A stretch of 64,000 nucleotides of DNA from JBDSSS01 sp039928615 (GCA_039928615.1 JBDSSS010000044.1:1-64000), one strand, 5' to 3'; counted from the first letter of the stretch, positions 37,674 through 46,222 are shown. Notes: generated from the letters alone by a model not told the origin. Translations and numbers: made by a program.

Positions 37674-38351
37674 TCAGGTCGGGCCGGCCTTGTAGCCGAC
37701 GCCGCGGACGGTGACGACGATCTCGGGGTGCTCGGGGTCGTGCTCGATCTTGGATCGGAGCCGCTGGACGTGGACGTTGACGAGCCGGGTGTCACCGGCG
37801 TGCCGGTAGCCCCAGACCTGCTCGAGCAGGACCTCGCGGGTGAACACCTGCCACGGCTTGCGGGCGAGCGCGACGAGGAGGTCGAACTCGAGCGGTGTCA
37901 GCGAGAGCGGCTCCTCGGCGCGCTTGACCGAGTGCCCGGCCACGTCGATGTCGAGGTCGCCGATCGTCAGCTTCTCCGGGGCGGGCTCGTCGCCGCGGCG
38001 GAGCCGGGCCCGGACGCGCGCGATCAGCTCCTGGGGCTTGAACGGCTTGACGACGTAGTCGTCGGCACCGGACTCGAGCCCGACGACGATGTCGACGGTG
38101 TCGGTGCGCGCGGTGAGCATGACGATCGGCACCCCGCTCTCGGCGCGGATCCGCCGACAGACCTCCATGCCGTCGAGGCCCGGGAGCATCACGTCCAGCA
38201 GCACGAGGTCGGGGCGGCTGTCGCGGAACGCCCCGACCGCCTCCGAGCCGTCCGCGACGTGCGTGACGTCGAGACCCTCGTTGCGCAGCACGATCCCCAG
38301 CATCTCGGCGAGTGCGAGGTCGTCATCGACAACCAGAACCCGACCCTTCAC
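37674..38351 (-). CDS. mtrA: MtrA response regulator
   Basis: A 225-residue OmpR-family regulator. Receiver with acidic pocket D9-D11 and phospho-acceptor Asp53 (L-L-D-V-M-L-P-G), followed by a winged-helix DNA-binding domain (L-T-P-L-E-F-D-L-L-V-A-L-A-R-K-P-W-Q-V-F-T-R-E) ending G-V-G-Y-K-A. It controls cell wall and division genes in actinobacteria. The initiation codon is GTG with GGAG upstream. First gene of the mtrA-mtrB-lpqB operon. In M. tuberculosis tmk and sahH follow upstream; here tmk is absent and a lipoprotein gene intervenes. Confidence 0.97.
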   Translation of the reverse strand: MKGRVLVVDDDLALAEMLGIVLRNEGLDVTHVADGSEAVGAFRDSRPDLVLLDVMLPGLDGMEVCRRIRAESGVPIVMLTARTDTVDIVVGLESGADDYVVKPFKPQELIARVRARLRRGDEPAPEKLTIGDLDIDVAGHSVKRAEEPLSLTPLEFDLLVALARKPWQVFTREVLLEQVWGYRHAGDTRLVNVHVQRLRSKIEHDPEHPEIVVTVRGVGYKAGPT

Positions 38352-38426
38352 AGCCCACTCCTCGTCCGATCCGCACCGTCGGCGGATCCACCGTCCTGCC
38401 CCAGATCATCACACACGCCACACCGG

Positions 38427-38978
38427 TCAGCTCTTCGTGACGTACCACTTGCCGTCGAGCTTGACCGCCCTGAAGTGGGAGACGACGTCAGCGGCCATGG
38501 CCGGCTCCGTCGTGACGCTCTGGAACGTCGCCGTGCTGCCGCTGACCGTGGCCCCCGTGATGGTCAGGCCGTCGAAGGCCGCGCCGAGGGCGCTCAGCTC
38601 CTCCAGGGGCGACGCGATCGACGACGCACAGGCGTCAGAGGCCTTGGGGATGCTCGGGATCGGCTTGCCCTCGGCGGCCATGACCGTGCAGACACCGGCC
38701 GCGTTGCCGGCCACCATGGCCCTCAACCACGAGGTCATCGCGGCCTCCGGCGTCGTCTGGTCGACGGCGGTCAGCGTCGTCGAGGCAGACGGGCCGGGGG
38801 TCGCCGCGCCGCTGTCGACACCCGTGGCGGCGTCGGTCGGCGCATTCGCCGCGCTCGTTGCGCCGGTGGCGCTCGGCGCGGAGGTTCCGGCGGTGTCGGG
38901 CGTGTCGGCGGAGGACCCGCAGGCACCGAGGCCGAGCAACACTGCGAGCGCCAGGGCGCCGGCCGGAAACCTCTTCAT
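38427..38978 (-). CDS. Lipoprotein of unknown function
   Basis: A 183-residue exported lipoprotein with the lipobox L-L-G-L-G-A-C and Cys at residue 20. A 55-residue T/S/A-rich linker leads to a compact domain (A-A-M-T-S-W-L-R-A-M-V-A-G-N...K-L-D-G-K-W-Y-V-T-K-S), which resembles the NTF2-like or DUF4878 type common in actinobacterial lipoproteins. It contains two Cys (in V-C-T-V and D-A-C-A) that may form a disulfide. The ATG at 38978 has GAGGACAC before it. It is divergent from the GT-C-like gene and 75 bp upstream of mtrA. Confidence 0.75.
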   Translation of the reverse strand: MKRFPAGALALAVLLGLGACGSSADTPDTAGTSAPSATGATSAANAPTDAATGVDSGAATPGPSASTTLTAVDQTTPEAAMTSWLRAMVAGNAAGVCTVMAAEGKPIPSIPKASDACASSIASPLEELSALGAAFDGLTITGATVSGSTATFQSVTTEPAMAADVVSHFRAVKLDGKWYVTKS

Positions 38979-39158
38979 CGTGTCCTCGGGTCGTCGGAGC
39001 AAGGGGTGGGGAGCCCGCGGGGCGGGTGGGACCCCGCAACGGGAGAATCCATCCTCGCACGCGTCCCCGGGTGCTCCCGGCCTGACGACAGGCACCTGAA
39101 GAGGCTGAATTCACCTCATAAAACACATAAAGGAGGCAGAACCAGCGATGATCTCCGG
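38979..39158. promoter_or_regulatory. Divergent region with AT-rich core and a four-codon ORF
   Basis: The AT-rich core 39109-39133 is the most promoter-like part. AGGAGG at 39131-39136 precedes ATG 39148, which opens a four-codon frame (M-I-S-G) whose TGA overlaps the GTG at 39159. Confidence 0.45.
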
Positions 39159-40709
39159 GTGACGAACGCTGCCCCCTCCCCGGCCGCCGAACCCTCCGTC
39201 ATCGACGGCGCTGTCACCGCCGACACCGCCGACACCTCTGTCACCGACCACGAGCGAGCGACAGCAGGGTCGACTCCGGTGGCCGCGGAGCCGTCAACCC
39301 CGCCCGGGCACCGTTCGGCCATCCCGATCGCGCTCCGGCAGTCGCTCCCGGGAGTCGTGGCCGCCGTCTTCGTGGTCTCGGCCGCCAAGTCCGTCGGGGA
39401 CCCGGACACCTTCTGGCACATCGCCGCGGGTGACCGTCTGCGGGAGACCTGGGTCTTCACCGGCCCGGACCCGTGGAGCACGATGTCGAGCCAGCCGTGG
39501 CGCCTGCACGAGTGGCTGCCCGAGCTCGTGATGAGCGTGATGCGGCAGGCGCTGGGCCTGCCCGGGGTGTCCTGGCTGCTGCCCCTCGCCGCTGCAGGGT
39601 TCGCCGTCGCCGCGTGGCGCGCGGTGCGCAGCGAGGCGTCGCTGCTCATCGCCTCGATCGTCATGGCCCTCACCATGACCTCCCTCACGATCAGCCTGTC
39701 GCTGCGACCCCAGATGGTGACCTTCACGCTCGCTGTCGTCACCACGCACGCCTGGCTCGGGACCGCGCGGGACGGGCGGGCCCGGTGGTGGCTCATCCCG
39801 CTGACGTGGCTGTGGGCGTGCAGCCACGGCATGTGGTTCGTCGGTCCGGCCGTGGGCGCCGTGGCGCTGCTCGGCATCCTGCTCGACGGGCGGGTGCGCG
39901 GACGGGCCTGGCTGCGGCTCGTCGGCGTCCCGGTCGGCTCGGTCGTGGCGGCAGCGCTGACCCCGGTCGGGCCCGGGCTGCTCCTCTCACCCGCGGCGGT
40001 GCGGGAGACGACGCAGTTCATCGAGGAGTGGCGCTCCCCCGCGCTCACCGATGCCAGCTTCGTCGCGTTCCTCGTGCTGGCCGGAGCGACGCTGCTCGTG
40101 TGGAGCCGGGGCCGCTACCGTCCCAGCTGGACCAGCCTGCTGCTGCTGGCCACCGCCACGGGCTTCGCACTGGTCTATGCGCGGACCATCCCGGTGGGGG
40201 CGGCTGTGCTGGCCCCCGTCGCCGCGGCGGCCCTGCAGGCGTCCTCCGGTCTGGCCCGCGAACCGGTCCGGCGTGCCGAGGTGGCCCTCACGCTGGGCCT
40301 GACCATCGTCGGGCTCGTCATCGCCGCAGCCCTCGCCCCCTCGCGCGGCGCCCTCCCCGCCTGGGGGCCCAACGACCTCGACCCGGCGATCGCCGCCCTG
40401 CCGGCGGACACCGTCGTCTGCAACGACTACGGATCGGGCGGATGGCTGATCTACAGCCACCCCAACGTGCGGCCGGCCATCGACGGGCGGATCGAGGTCT
40501 ACGCCGTCGACTACGTCCGGGCCTACCAGGCGTTCGAGACGGCGTCACCGGGCTGGCAGTCCTACCTCGCGCGCACGTCCTGCCACTGGGCGCTGCTGCC
40601 CACGGACCTGCCGGTCACCGAGGCCCTGACGGCCCAGGCCGGCTGGGAGGTCGCCGACAGGGGCGCCGACCACGTCCTGCTCCGCGCACCCGACTCGAGC
40701 CCCCGCTGA
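39159..40709 (+). CDS. GT-C-like polytopic membrane protein
   Basis: A 516-residue membrane protein with about ten transmembrane helices from residue 55 onward. The motif D-P-D-T-F-W-H-I-A-A-G-D-R-L near residues 70-83, followed by F-T-G-P-D-P-W-S, matches the extracytoplasmic loop of a family of lipid-linked-sugar glycosyltransferases (GT-C fold) or their relatives. The C-terminal 120 residues form an outside domain (V-C-N-D-Y-G-S-G-G-W...G-R-I-E-V-Y). Acceptor and donor unknown. No in-frame start has a ribosome-binding site at normal distance; GTG 39159 is chosen because of the overlap with the four-codon ORF. A hairpin follows the stop. Confidence 0.7.
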   Translation: MTNAAPSPAAEPSVIDGAVTADTADTSVTDHERATAGSTPVAAEPSTPPGHRSAIPIALRQSLPGVVAAVFVVSAAKSVGDPDTFWHIAAGDRLRETWVFTGPDPWSTMSSQPWRLHEWLPELVMSVMRQALGLPGVSWLLPLAAAGFAVAAWRAVRSEASLLIASIVMALTMTSLTISLSLRPQMVTFTLAVVTTHAWLGTARDGRARWWLIPLTWLWACSHGMWFVGPAVGAVALLGILLDGRVRGRAWLRLVGVPVGSVVAAALTPVGPGLLLSPAAVRETTQFIEEWRSPALTDASFVAFLVLAGATLLVWSRGRYRPSWTSLLLLATATGFALVYARTIPVGAAVLAPVAAAALQASSGLAREPVRRAEVALTLGLTIVGLVIAAALAPSRGALPAWGPNDLDPAIAALPADTVVCNDYGSGGWLIYSHPNVRPAIDGRIEVYAVDYVRAYQAFETASPGWQSYLARTSCHWALLPTDLPVTEALTAQAGWEVADRGADHVLLRAPDSSPR

Positions 40710-40737
40710 GGTGGCTGTCCGGGCTCACCCCGGACAG

Positions 40738-40777
40738 AGGTATACCGCCCTCCCGTGGTCGGAAGGGCGGCATACCT
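40738..40777. terminator. Bidirectional hairpin with GGTATACC / GGCATACC arms
   Basis: The arms GGTATACCGCCCTCC and GGAAGGGCGGCATACC pair with one mismatch, between the convergent GT-C-like gene and sahH. Confidence 0.6.
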
Positions 40778-40810
40778 CAGGCTCTGGCGGGCCGAACGGT
40801 CCGCGGTCGC

Positions 40811-42262
40811 TCAGTAGCGGTAGTGCTCCGGCTTGTACGGGCCGGCGACGTCGACGCCGAGGTACTCGGCCTGGCCCTTGCTCAGCTCGGTGAGCCGGAC
40901 GCCGAGGGCGTCGAGGTGCAGACGCGCGACCTTCTCGTCGAGGTGCTTCGGCAGGGTGTACACCTGCGTGTCGTAGTCACCGGTCTTGGTGAAGAGCTCG
41001 ATCTGGGCGATCGTCTGGTTGGAGAAGCTGTTGCTCATCACGAAGCTCGGGTGACCCGTCGCGTTGCCGAGGTTCATCAGCCGGCCCTCGGAGAGCACGA
41101 TGATGCTGCTGCCCGACTCGAAGGTCCACTCGTGGACCTGCGGCTTGATCTCGGTCTTCGTGATACCGGGAGTCCGGCCGAGGCCAGCCATGTCGATCTC
41201 GTTGTCGAAGTGGCCGATGTTGGCGACGATGGCCTTGTTCTTCATCCGCGCCATGTGCTCGGCGGTGATGACGTCGTAGCAGCCGGTCGTCGTGACGAAG
41301 ATGTCGGCTGTCTCGACGACGTCCTCCATCGTGGCGACCTGGTAGCCCTCCATCGCGGCCTGCAGGGCGCAGATCGGGTCGATCTCGGTGACGATGACCC
41401 GGGCGCCCTGGCCACGAAGGGCCTCGGCGCAGCCCTTGCCGACGTCGCCGAAACCGGCGACGACGGTGACCTTGCCACCGATGAGCACGTCGGTGGCCCG
41501 GTTGAGCCCGTCGATGAGCGAGTGGCGGGTGCCGTAGGTGTTGTCGAACTTGCTCTTGGTCACCGCGTCGTTGACGTTGATCGCGGGGAAGAGCAGCTCG
41601 CCGGCCTCGGCGAGCTGGTACAGCCGGTGGACACCGGTCGTGGTCTCCTCGGTGACGCCCTTGATGCCGCCGGCGACCGTCGTCCACTTCTGCGGCTGTG
41701 CGCCGAGACCCGAGCGGACGAGCTCCTTGAAGACGCTGAACTCCTCGGAGTCCTCCTCGGTCGTCGGCGGCACCTGGCCGGCCTTCTCCCACTCGCGCCC
41801 CTTGTGGACGAGCATCGTGGCGTCGCCACCGTCGTCGAGGATCATGTTGGGACCGCGGACTTCGCCGTCGGCCCCGGCCGGCCAGGTGAGGATCTGGTCG
41901 GTGCACCACCAGTACTCCGGCAGCGTCTCGCCCTTCCAGGCGAAGACCGGCACGCCCTGGAGGTCGTCGGCCGAGCCCTCGGGGCCGACGACGACGGCGG
42001 CAGCGGCCTCGTCCTGGGTCGAGTAGATGTTGCAGGAGGCCCAGCGGACCTCGGCACCGAGCGCGGTGAGCGTCTCGATGAGCACGGCGGTCTGGACCGT
42101 CATGTGGAGCGACCCGGCGATGCGTGCGCCCTTGAGCGGCTGGCTCGCGGCGAACTCCTCGCGGATCGACATCAGGCCGGGCATCTCGTGCTCGGCAAGT
42201 CGGAGCTGGTGACGGCCGGCCTCGGCGAGGCTCAGGTCGGCCACCTTGTAGTCAAAGGACAT
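40811..42262 (-). CDS. sahH: S-adenosylhomocysteine hydrolase
   Basis: A 483-residue NAD-dependent enzyme converting S-adenosylhomocysteine to adenosine and homocysteine, relieving inhibition of methyltransferases. It has the NAD-binding motif G-F-G-D-V-G-K-G near residue 271, a substrate region G-S-L-H-M-T-V-Q-T-A near 50, and the C-terminal P-Y-K-P-E-H-Y-R-Y, as in other SahH. The insertion around residue 150 is typical of bacterial long-form enzymes. GGAAGAG precedes the ATG at 7 bases; an overlapping out-of-frame ATG lies between. The message has a structured leader of about 85 bases. Confidence 0.97.
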   Translation of the reverse strand: MSFDYKVADLSLAEAGRHQLRLAEHEMPGLMSIREEFAASQPLKGARIAGSLHMTVQTAVLIETLTALGAEVRWASCNIYSTQDEAAAAVVVGPEGSADDLQGVPVFAWKGETLPEYWWCTDQILTWPAGADGEVRGPNMILDDGGDATMLVHKGREWEKAGQVPPTTEEDSEEFSVFKELVRSGLGAQPQKWTTVAGGIKGVTEETTTGVHRLYQLAEAGELLFPAINVNDAVTKSKFDNTYGTRHSLIDGLNRATDVLIGGKVTVVAGFGDVGKGCAEALRGQGARVIVTEIDPICALQAAMEGYQVATMEDVVETADIFVTTTGCYDVITAEHMARMKNKAIVANIGHFDNEIDMAGLGRTPGITKTEIKPQVHEWTFESGSSIIVLSEGRLMNLGNATGHPSFVMSNSFSNQTIAQIELFTKTGDYDTQVYTLPKHLDEKVARLHLDALGVRLTELSKGQAEYLGVDVAGPYKPEHYRY

Positions 42263-42348
42263 GAGTCATCTCTTCCGTTGATTCCTGGGGTGTGCAGACC
42301 CGGCGCGCCCCTCTGGGCAGTTGTTGGGTCATCACCCACGCCGGCAGT
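42263..42348 (-). ncRNA. Structured sahH leader, riboswitch candidate
   Basis: Reading the minus strand, an outer stem CCGGCG/CGCCGG (42339-42344 with 42300-42305) encloses two perfect hairpins: TGGGT-GATG-ACCCA (42325-42338) and GCCC-AGAG-GGGC (42307-42318). They are separated by the single-stranded ACAACT, giving a three-way junction. A further GGGT/ACCC hairpin (42288-42301) competes with the outer stem near the ribosome-binding site. The known SAH riboswitch core was not recognised. Confidence 0.4.
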
Positions 42349-42370
42349 CCCCCAGTCTAGCGACTGGGGG
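42349..42370. terminator. Hairpin CCCCCAGTC / GACTGGGGG between CDF gene and sahH
   Basis: A perfect 9-bp stem with a TAGC loop, 24 bp after the CDF stop. It may end CDF transcription. The same bases contain the sahH -10 box. Confidence 0.5.
42354..42359 (-). promoter_or_regulatory. -10 box TAGACT of sahH
   Basis: Minus-strand TAGACT; a start about 7 bases on would give an 85-base leader. TTCGAG lies 18 bases upstream as a possible -35. Confidence 0.4.
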
Positions 42371-42394
42371 CGGCGGTCTCGAACCGGCGTCGAC

Positions 42395-43342
42395 TCAGCC
42401 CGTGACGCTCCGGTCGAGGTCGGGCTCGACATACATGACGAGCTGGAGCTCGGGCACGGCCGCGCGGGCCGCCCGCTCGGCCGCGTCGATCGCCTCGGCG
42501 ACGTCGTCGGCGTGGTCGGTGCGGGTCACCGCGATCTTGACGCCGACGAGCACCTCCTCCGGACCGAGGTGGAGGGTCTTCATGTGGATCAGCCGGTCGA
42601 CCCCGTCGGTGCCGCTGATCGCCGCGGCGAGGGCCCGCTGGTGCTCGGGCGTCGCGGACTCACCGACGAGCAACGACTTCATCTCGATGGCGAGGGTGAC
42701 CGCGACCGCGACGAGGAGCAGCCCGATCATCGCCGTGCCGACCACGTCCCAGTAGCCGTTCTCGGTGAGCAGGGTCAGCCCGACGCCGAGCAGGGCGAAG
42801 ACGAGACCGATCAGCGCCGCGAAGTCCTCGAGCAGGATGACCGGCAGCTCCGGGGCCTTGGCCCGCCGGATGAACTCCGGCCAGGACCGCGAGCCTCGTG
42901 AGTGGTTGCTCTCGCGGACCGCGGTGCGGAAGGAGAACCCCTCCATGACGATGGCGGCGAGCAGGACCACGATCGGGACCCACCACCACCGGCTGTCGAG
43001 CAGCTGGTTGGGCACGCCCGAATGGGTCTCCTCGTACTTGTGGTACGCCTCGTAGAGGGCGAAGAGGCCACCGATGCTGAACAGGACGATCGAGACGACG
43101 AAGGCGTAGACGTAGCGCTCTCGGCCGAAGCCGAACGGGTGCTCCGGGGTGGCCTCCCGCTTGGCCTTCTTGCTCCCGAGCAGCAGCAGGCCCTGGTTGC
43201 CGGAGTCGGCCACCGAGTGCACCGCCTCGGCAAGCATCGAGCTGGCCCCGGTCAGCAGGAACGCGATGAACTTCGTGACCGCGATCCCGGAGTTGGCCAG
43301 CAGCGCGGCCATGACGGCCTTGTTTCCACCCTCGGTTGACAT
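42395..43342 (-). CDS. Cation diffusion facilitator family transporter
   Basis: A 315-residue CDF-type metal efflux protein (zinc, cobalt, iron or manganese) exchanging a divalent cation for protons. Six hydrophobic segments (about 8-30, 38-50, 80-100, 115-135, 165-185 and 190-215). The conserved H-S-V-A-D-S-G-N-Q motif in helix 2 supplies metal ligands. A C-terminal cytoplasmic domain (V-D-R-L-I-H-M-K-T-L-H-L-G-P-E-E-V) follows. The ATG at 43342 lies seven bases after TAGGCT and has no ribosome-binding site. Which metal it carries cannot be told. Confidence 0.9.
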   Translation of the reverse strand: MSTEGGNKAVMAALLANSGIAVTKFIAFLLTGASSMLAEAVHSVADSGNQGLLLLGSKKAKREATPEHPFGFGRERYVYAFVVSIVLFSIGGLFALYEAYHKYEETHSGVPNQLLDSRWWWVPIVVLLAAIVMEGFSFRTAVRESNHSRGSRSWPEFIRRAKAPELPVILLEDFAALIGLVFALLGVGLTLLTENGYWDVVGTAMIGLLLVAVAVTLAIEMKSLLVGESATPEHQRALAAAISGTDGVDRLIHMKTLHLGPEEVLVGVKIAVTRTDHADDVAEAIDAAERAARAAVPELQLVMYVEPDLDRSVTG

Positions 43343-43349
43343 GGCGACC

Positions 43350-43355
43350 AGCCTA
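43350..43355 (-). promoter_or_regulatory. -10 box TAGGCT of the CDF gene
   Basis: Minus-strand TAGGCT, seven bases, then ATG at 43342; leaderless type. Confidence 0.5.
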
Positions 43356-43402
43356 GGGGCACCCAGCCACCGTTCAGGAACGGGCCTCGCCGGGCCCGCC
43401 CC

Positions 43403-44797
43403 TCAGTCCTCGTCGGTGTCGAGCTCGAGCCCGAGCAGCGCGTTCTCGACCACCTCGGCGAGCGCCGGGTGGATCCAGTACTGGCCCCGCGCCACCAGCT
43501 GGGCGGGCGTGCCGAAGGCCATCGCCTGGATGAGCGGCTGGATCAGGGTCGTCGCGTGCGGGCCCATCAGGTGCGCACCGAGGAGCAGGCCGGTGGCGGG
43601 GTCGGCGATCACCTTGCAGACGCTCGTCGTGTCCTCCATCGCCCAGCCGTATGCCGTGTCGCCGTACGACTGGATCTTCGTCACGTGCCGCAGACCCCGC
43701 GCCAGGCACTCCTGCTCGGTCAGGCCGACGCTCGCGACCTGGGGATGGCTGAAGATCCCCGAGGGCACGTGGTCGTGCGGGAAGCCACGCAGGTCCTCCG
43801 GGTGGACAAGGTTGTGGGCGACGGCCCGGGCCTCGGCGTTGGCGACGTGCTTGAGCTGGTGGGTCGAGCTGACGTCGCCGAGCGACCAGACCCCGTCGGC
43901 GGTGGTGCGCCCGAAGTCGTCGACGGCGACGCGACCATCGGGCTGGCAGCGCACCCCCGCGAGCTCGAGCCCGAGGTCGGTCGAGTTCGGGGTGCGCCCC
44001 GTCGCGACGAGGAGCAGGTCGGTCTCGAGCGAGCCGTCGGCGCCGAGGTCGAGGCGGGCCCCACCGTCGGTGCCGAGCGGCTCGAGCCCATGCAGCTCGA
44101 CGCCGGTGCGGACGTCCCACCGGCCGCGTGCGATCGCGGTGAAACGGCGGGACAGGTCGTCGTCGAGCTGGCGGAGCAGCTGGGGTCCGCGCACGAGGAC
44201 GGTGACCTGCACGCCGAGGGAGGAGAAGACGTGCGCCATTTCGACCGCGATGTAACCGCCACCGACGATCGCCATCCGCTCGGGCAGGGCCTCGATGCGC
44301 ATCACCGTGTCGGACGTGTGGAAGGCCACGCCCGAGTCCCGGACGAGGTCGGGGACGTGCGGGTGCGCGCCCGTGGCGACGACGACCTGGTCTGCCGTCA
44401 GGGTTGCCGTGGTGCCGTCGTGGAGGTCGACCGTCAGCTCGCGCTCGCCGGTGAAGCGGGCCCGACCCAGGAGGGCCGTCGTGTTGGGACCGACGATCCG
44501 CCAGTTCTTCCCACCCTCGGCGATGGGGTCGATCCGGGTGAAGACCCGGTCGCGGATGTCCTGCCAGCGCACGGCGTCGACGCGCCCGTCGACGCCGAAG
44601 CGCCCGGCGCCACGGATCGTGTCGGCCACCTCAGCGGCATACACGAACATCTTCGTCGGGATGCAGCCGACGTTGAGGCAGGTGCCGCCGAACACCCCCG
44701 ACTCGATGATCGCGACGCGCTTGTCGTCGAACTCCGGGGTCACGAGGGAGTTGCCCGATCCGGTGCCGATGATGGCGAGGTCGAAGTGCTCAGTCAC
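43403..44797 (-). CDS. mtr: Mycothione reductase
   Basis: A 464-residue FAD/NADPH disulfide reductase that restores mycothiol from mycothione. FAD motif G-T-G-S-G-N at residues 11-16; redox-active pair Cys40 and Cys45 in G-G-T-C-L-N-V-G-C-I-P-T-K-M; NADPH motif G-G-G-Y-I-A-V-E near 178; C-terminal H-P-A-L-A-E-V-V-E-N interface motif. The N-terminal G-x-G-x-G-N and overall pattern favour mycothione reductase over glutathione or lipoamide reductase, which agrees with an actinobacterial host. The GTG at 44797 follows TAGGGT by six bases. Confidence 0.94.
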   Translation of the reverse strand: MTEHFDLAIIGTGSGNSLVTPEFDDKRVAIIESGVFGGTCLNVGCIPTKMFVYAAEVADTIRGAGRFGVDGRVDAVRWQDIRDRVFTRIDPIAEGGKNWRIVGPNTTALLGRARFTGERELTVDLHDGTTATLTADQVVVATGAHPHVPDLVRDSGVAFHTSDTVMRIEALPERMAIVGGGYIAVEMAHVFSSLGVQVTVLVRGPQLLRQLDDDLSRRFTAIARGRWDVRTGVELHGLEPLGTDGGARLDLGADGSLETDLLLVATGRTPNSTDLGLELAGVRCQPDGRVAVDDFGRTTADGVWSLGDVSSTHQLKHVANAEARAVAHNLVHPEDLRGFPHDHVPSGIFSHPQVASVGLTEQECLARGLRHVTKIQSYGDTAYGWAMEDTTSVCKVIADPATGLLLGAHLMGPHATTLIQPLIQAMAFGTPAQLVARGQYWIHPALAEVVENALLGLELDTDED

Positions 44798-44803
44798 ACG
44801 AGC

Positions 44804-44809
44804 ACCCTA
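44804..44809 (-). promoter_or_regulatory. -10 box TAGGGT of mtr
   Basis: Minus-strand TAGGGT, six bases, then the GTG at 44797. It falls between the SIS gene stop (44811) and mtr. Confidence 0.5.
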
Positions 44810-44810
44810 G

Positions 44811-45992
44811 TCACCGCGAGCGCGAGCCCCGGAGCAGCCGTACGTGCGGTGAGGTGGCCGGGTCGAATCCGTGGCCGATCGCGAGGTAGGTCGCGGCGAA
44901 GTCGGTGAGGGCGACGTGCCACGCGAGCCGCAGCAACGGGTCGGTGTCGAGGGCGTCGACGTGCGAGACCCGGACCCCGGCGTCGCGGGCGGCCTCCACG
45001 ACGGTGTCCACGAGCTCGCGCTCGGGGTCGGCCCCGTCGGCCGCAGCACGACGGGGGGTGCGACGGTGCTCGCTGTCGCCCTCCCCCAGCATGACGAGGC
45101 GCAGCGGTGGGGCCGTGGGGCCGTCGAGGAACGGGTCGGCGAAGAGATCGTCGCCACCGCCGTCTCCCCCCTCGCCGCCGGCCAGCGGACCGTCGAAGCA
45201 CGCGACGATCTGGCTGGCCATGTCGGGGAGGGTCCCCGATGCCACGGGGACCCGCCCGGTGCGGCCGAACATCGCCGCGGCCCGCCGGGCGGCCACGCCG
45301 CCGAAAGCCCCGACGCCGAGCACGATCGCGATGGACTCCGCCACCTCGGTGGCGAGGATCTTGGCCGGGTTGACGAACGACTCGGAGCCCGGTCGCGCGT
45401 CCTGCGCCCGCGCGTCGAGGACGTCGGCGATCCGGGCGAGGCAGTCGGCGCCGGTCCCGGCCAGCCCCAGCACCTCGGCGGCGAGGAGCACCGGCGTGGC
45501 CTGCGCCCACATCGAGGTGCGGGAGGTCGACCCGGGGGCCGAGACGGGCACGTGGACACCGCGCGCCCGGGCCGACACCTCGGCCAGCGGGGAGTCGGGC
45601 GCTCCGACGGTGAGCAGCATCGCGCCCCGCCGGGCCGCCTCGGCCGCGAGGTCGAGCGACTGCGACGCCCGGCCCGACTGCGAGACCGCGACGACGAGGT
45701 CGAGAGACCCGACCCAACCCGGCAGGGGTCCCGAGCGGCAGCTCTCGACGGGGACGGCGCCGCTACCGCGGGTGGCCGCCTCGAAGAGGTCGGCGACAGC
45801 AGCCGACCCGCCCGTGGCCGCGACGACGACGCCACGAGGGTTGAGCCCGTCGAGGCGGTGCAGACCAGCGTCCTGCGCGGCGGCGGCCGTGCGGCGCACC
45901 TGGGCACCCGCACCGGCGAGGGCACGGAGGGTGTCGCCCCGGTCGAGCCGGGCGATCTGCTCCTCGTCGTCGAGCCGCGCCTCGTCGAACAT
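44811..45992 (-). CDS. SIS-domain protein, phosphomannose-isomerase-like
   Basis: A 393-residue protein with two SIS folds, as in bacterial phosphoglucose/phosphomannose isomerase-like proteins. It has D-L-V-V-A-V-S-Q-S-G-R-A-S-Q-S near residue 95, a glycine-rich G-V-G-A-F-G-G segment near 215, and A-T-Y-L-A-I-G-H near the end. It is the counterpart of the Rv3256c-type gene beside pmm. Activity could be sugar-phosphate isomerisation, but catalytic residues are not certain. It lies 11 bp after the Trm112-like gene in the pmm operon. Confidence 0.8.
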   Translation of the reverse strand: MFDEARLDDEEQIARLDRGDTLRALAGAGAQVRRTAAAAQDAGLHRLDGLNPRGVVVAATGGSAAVADLFEAATRGSGAVPVESCRSGPLPGWVGSLDLVVAVSQSGRASQSLDLAAEAARRGAMLLTVGAPDSPLAEVSARARGVHVPVSAPGSTSRTSMWAQATPVLLAAEVLGLAGTGADCLARIADVLDARAQDARPGSESFVNPAKILATEVAESIAIVLGVGAFGGVAARRAAAMFGRTGRVPVASGTLPDMASQIVACFDGPLAGGEGGDGGGDDLFADPFLDGPTAPPLRLVMLGEGDSEHRRTPRRAAADGADPERELVDTVVEAARDAGVRVSHVDALDTDPLLRLAWHVALTDFAATYLAIGHGFDPATSPHVRLLRGSRSR

Positions 45993-46003
45993 CCCCGGGC
46001 CGG

Positions 46004-46222
46004 TCAGTCGCCGAGCGGGCGGGCGAGCTCGACGAGCAGGACCGGCACACCGTCATCGACGGTGTAGGCGAGCGAGCATGCGGGACAGTGCAGCTCGGCG
46101 CCGTCGCTGCCCCGCGAGTCGGTCAGCAGGCCGGTGCAACGTGGGCACCGGATGATGTCGCGGAGCCAGGGCTCGATGCCGCCTGCGGCACTTCCTGCGT
46201 GCTCGGTCGTGCTGTCGCTCAT
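46004..46222 (-). CDS. Trm112-like zinc-ribbon protein
   Basis: A 72-residue protein with a Trm112/UPF0434 domain: L-R-D-I-I-R-C-P-R-C ... L-H-C-P-A-C, then a hydrophobic strand D-D-G-V-P-V-L-L. Four Cys form a probable zinc ribbon. Trm112-type proteins activate methyltransferases in other organisms; a partner is not obvious here. It overlaps the pmm stop by 4 bp and precedes the SIS gene. Confidence 0.88.
   Translation of the reverse strand: MSDSTTEHAGSAAGGIEPWLRDIIRCPRCTGLLTDSRGSDGAELHCPACSLAYTVDDGVPVLLVELARPLGD

Noticed and set aside
42263..42348. Known SAH riboswitch
   Set aside because: The characteristic conserved core could not be found, so only a generic structured leader is claimed.
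39473..42901. Long plus-strand open frame across the GT-C-like gene, sahH and part of the CDF gene
   Set aside because: It crosses three well-supported genes and two hairpins and has no domain; third-position GC bias explains its openness.
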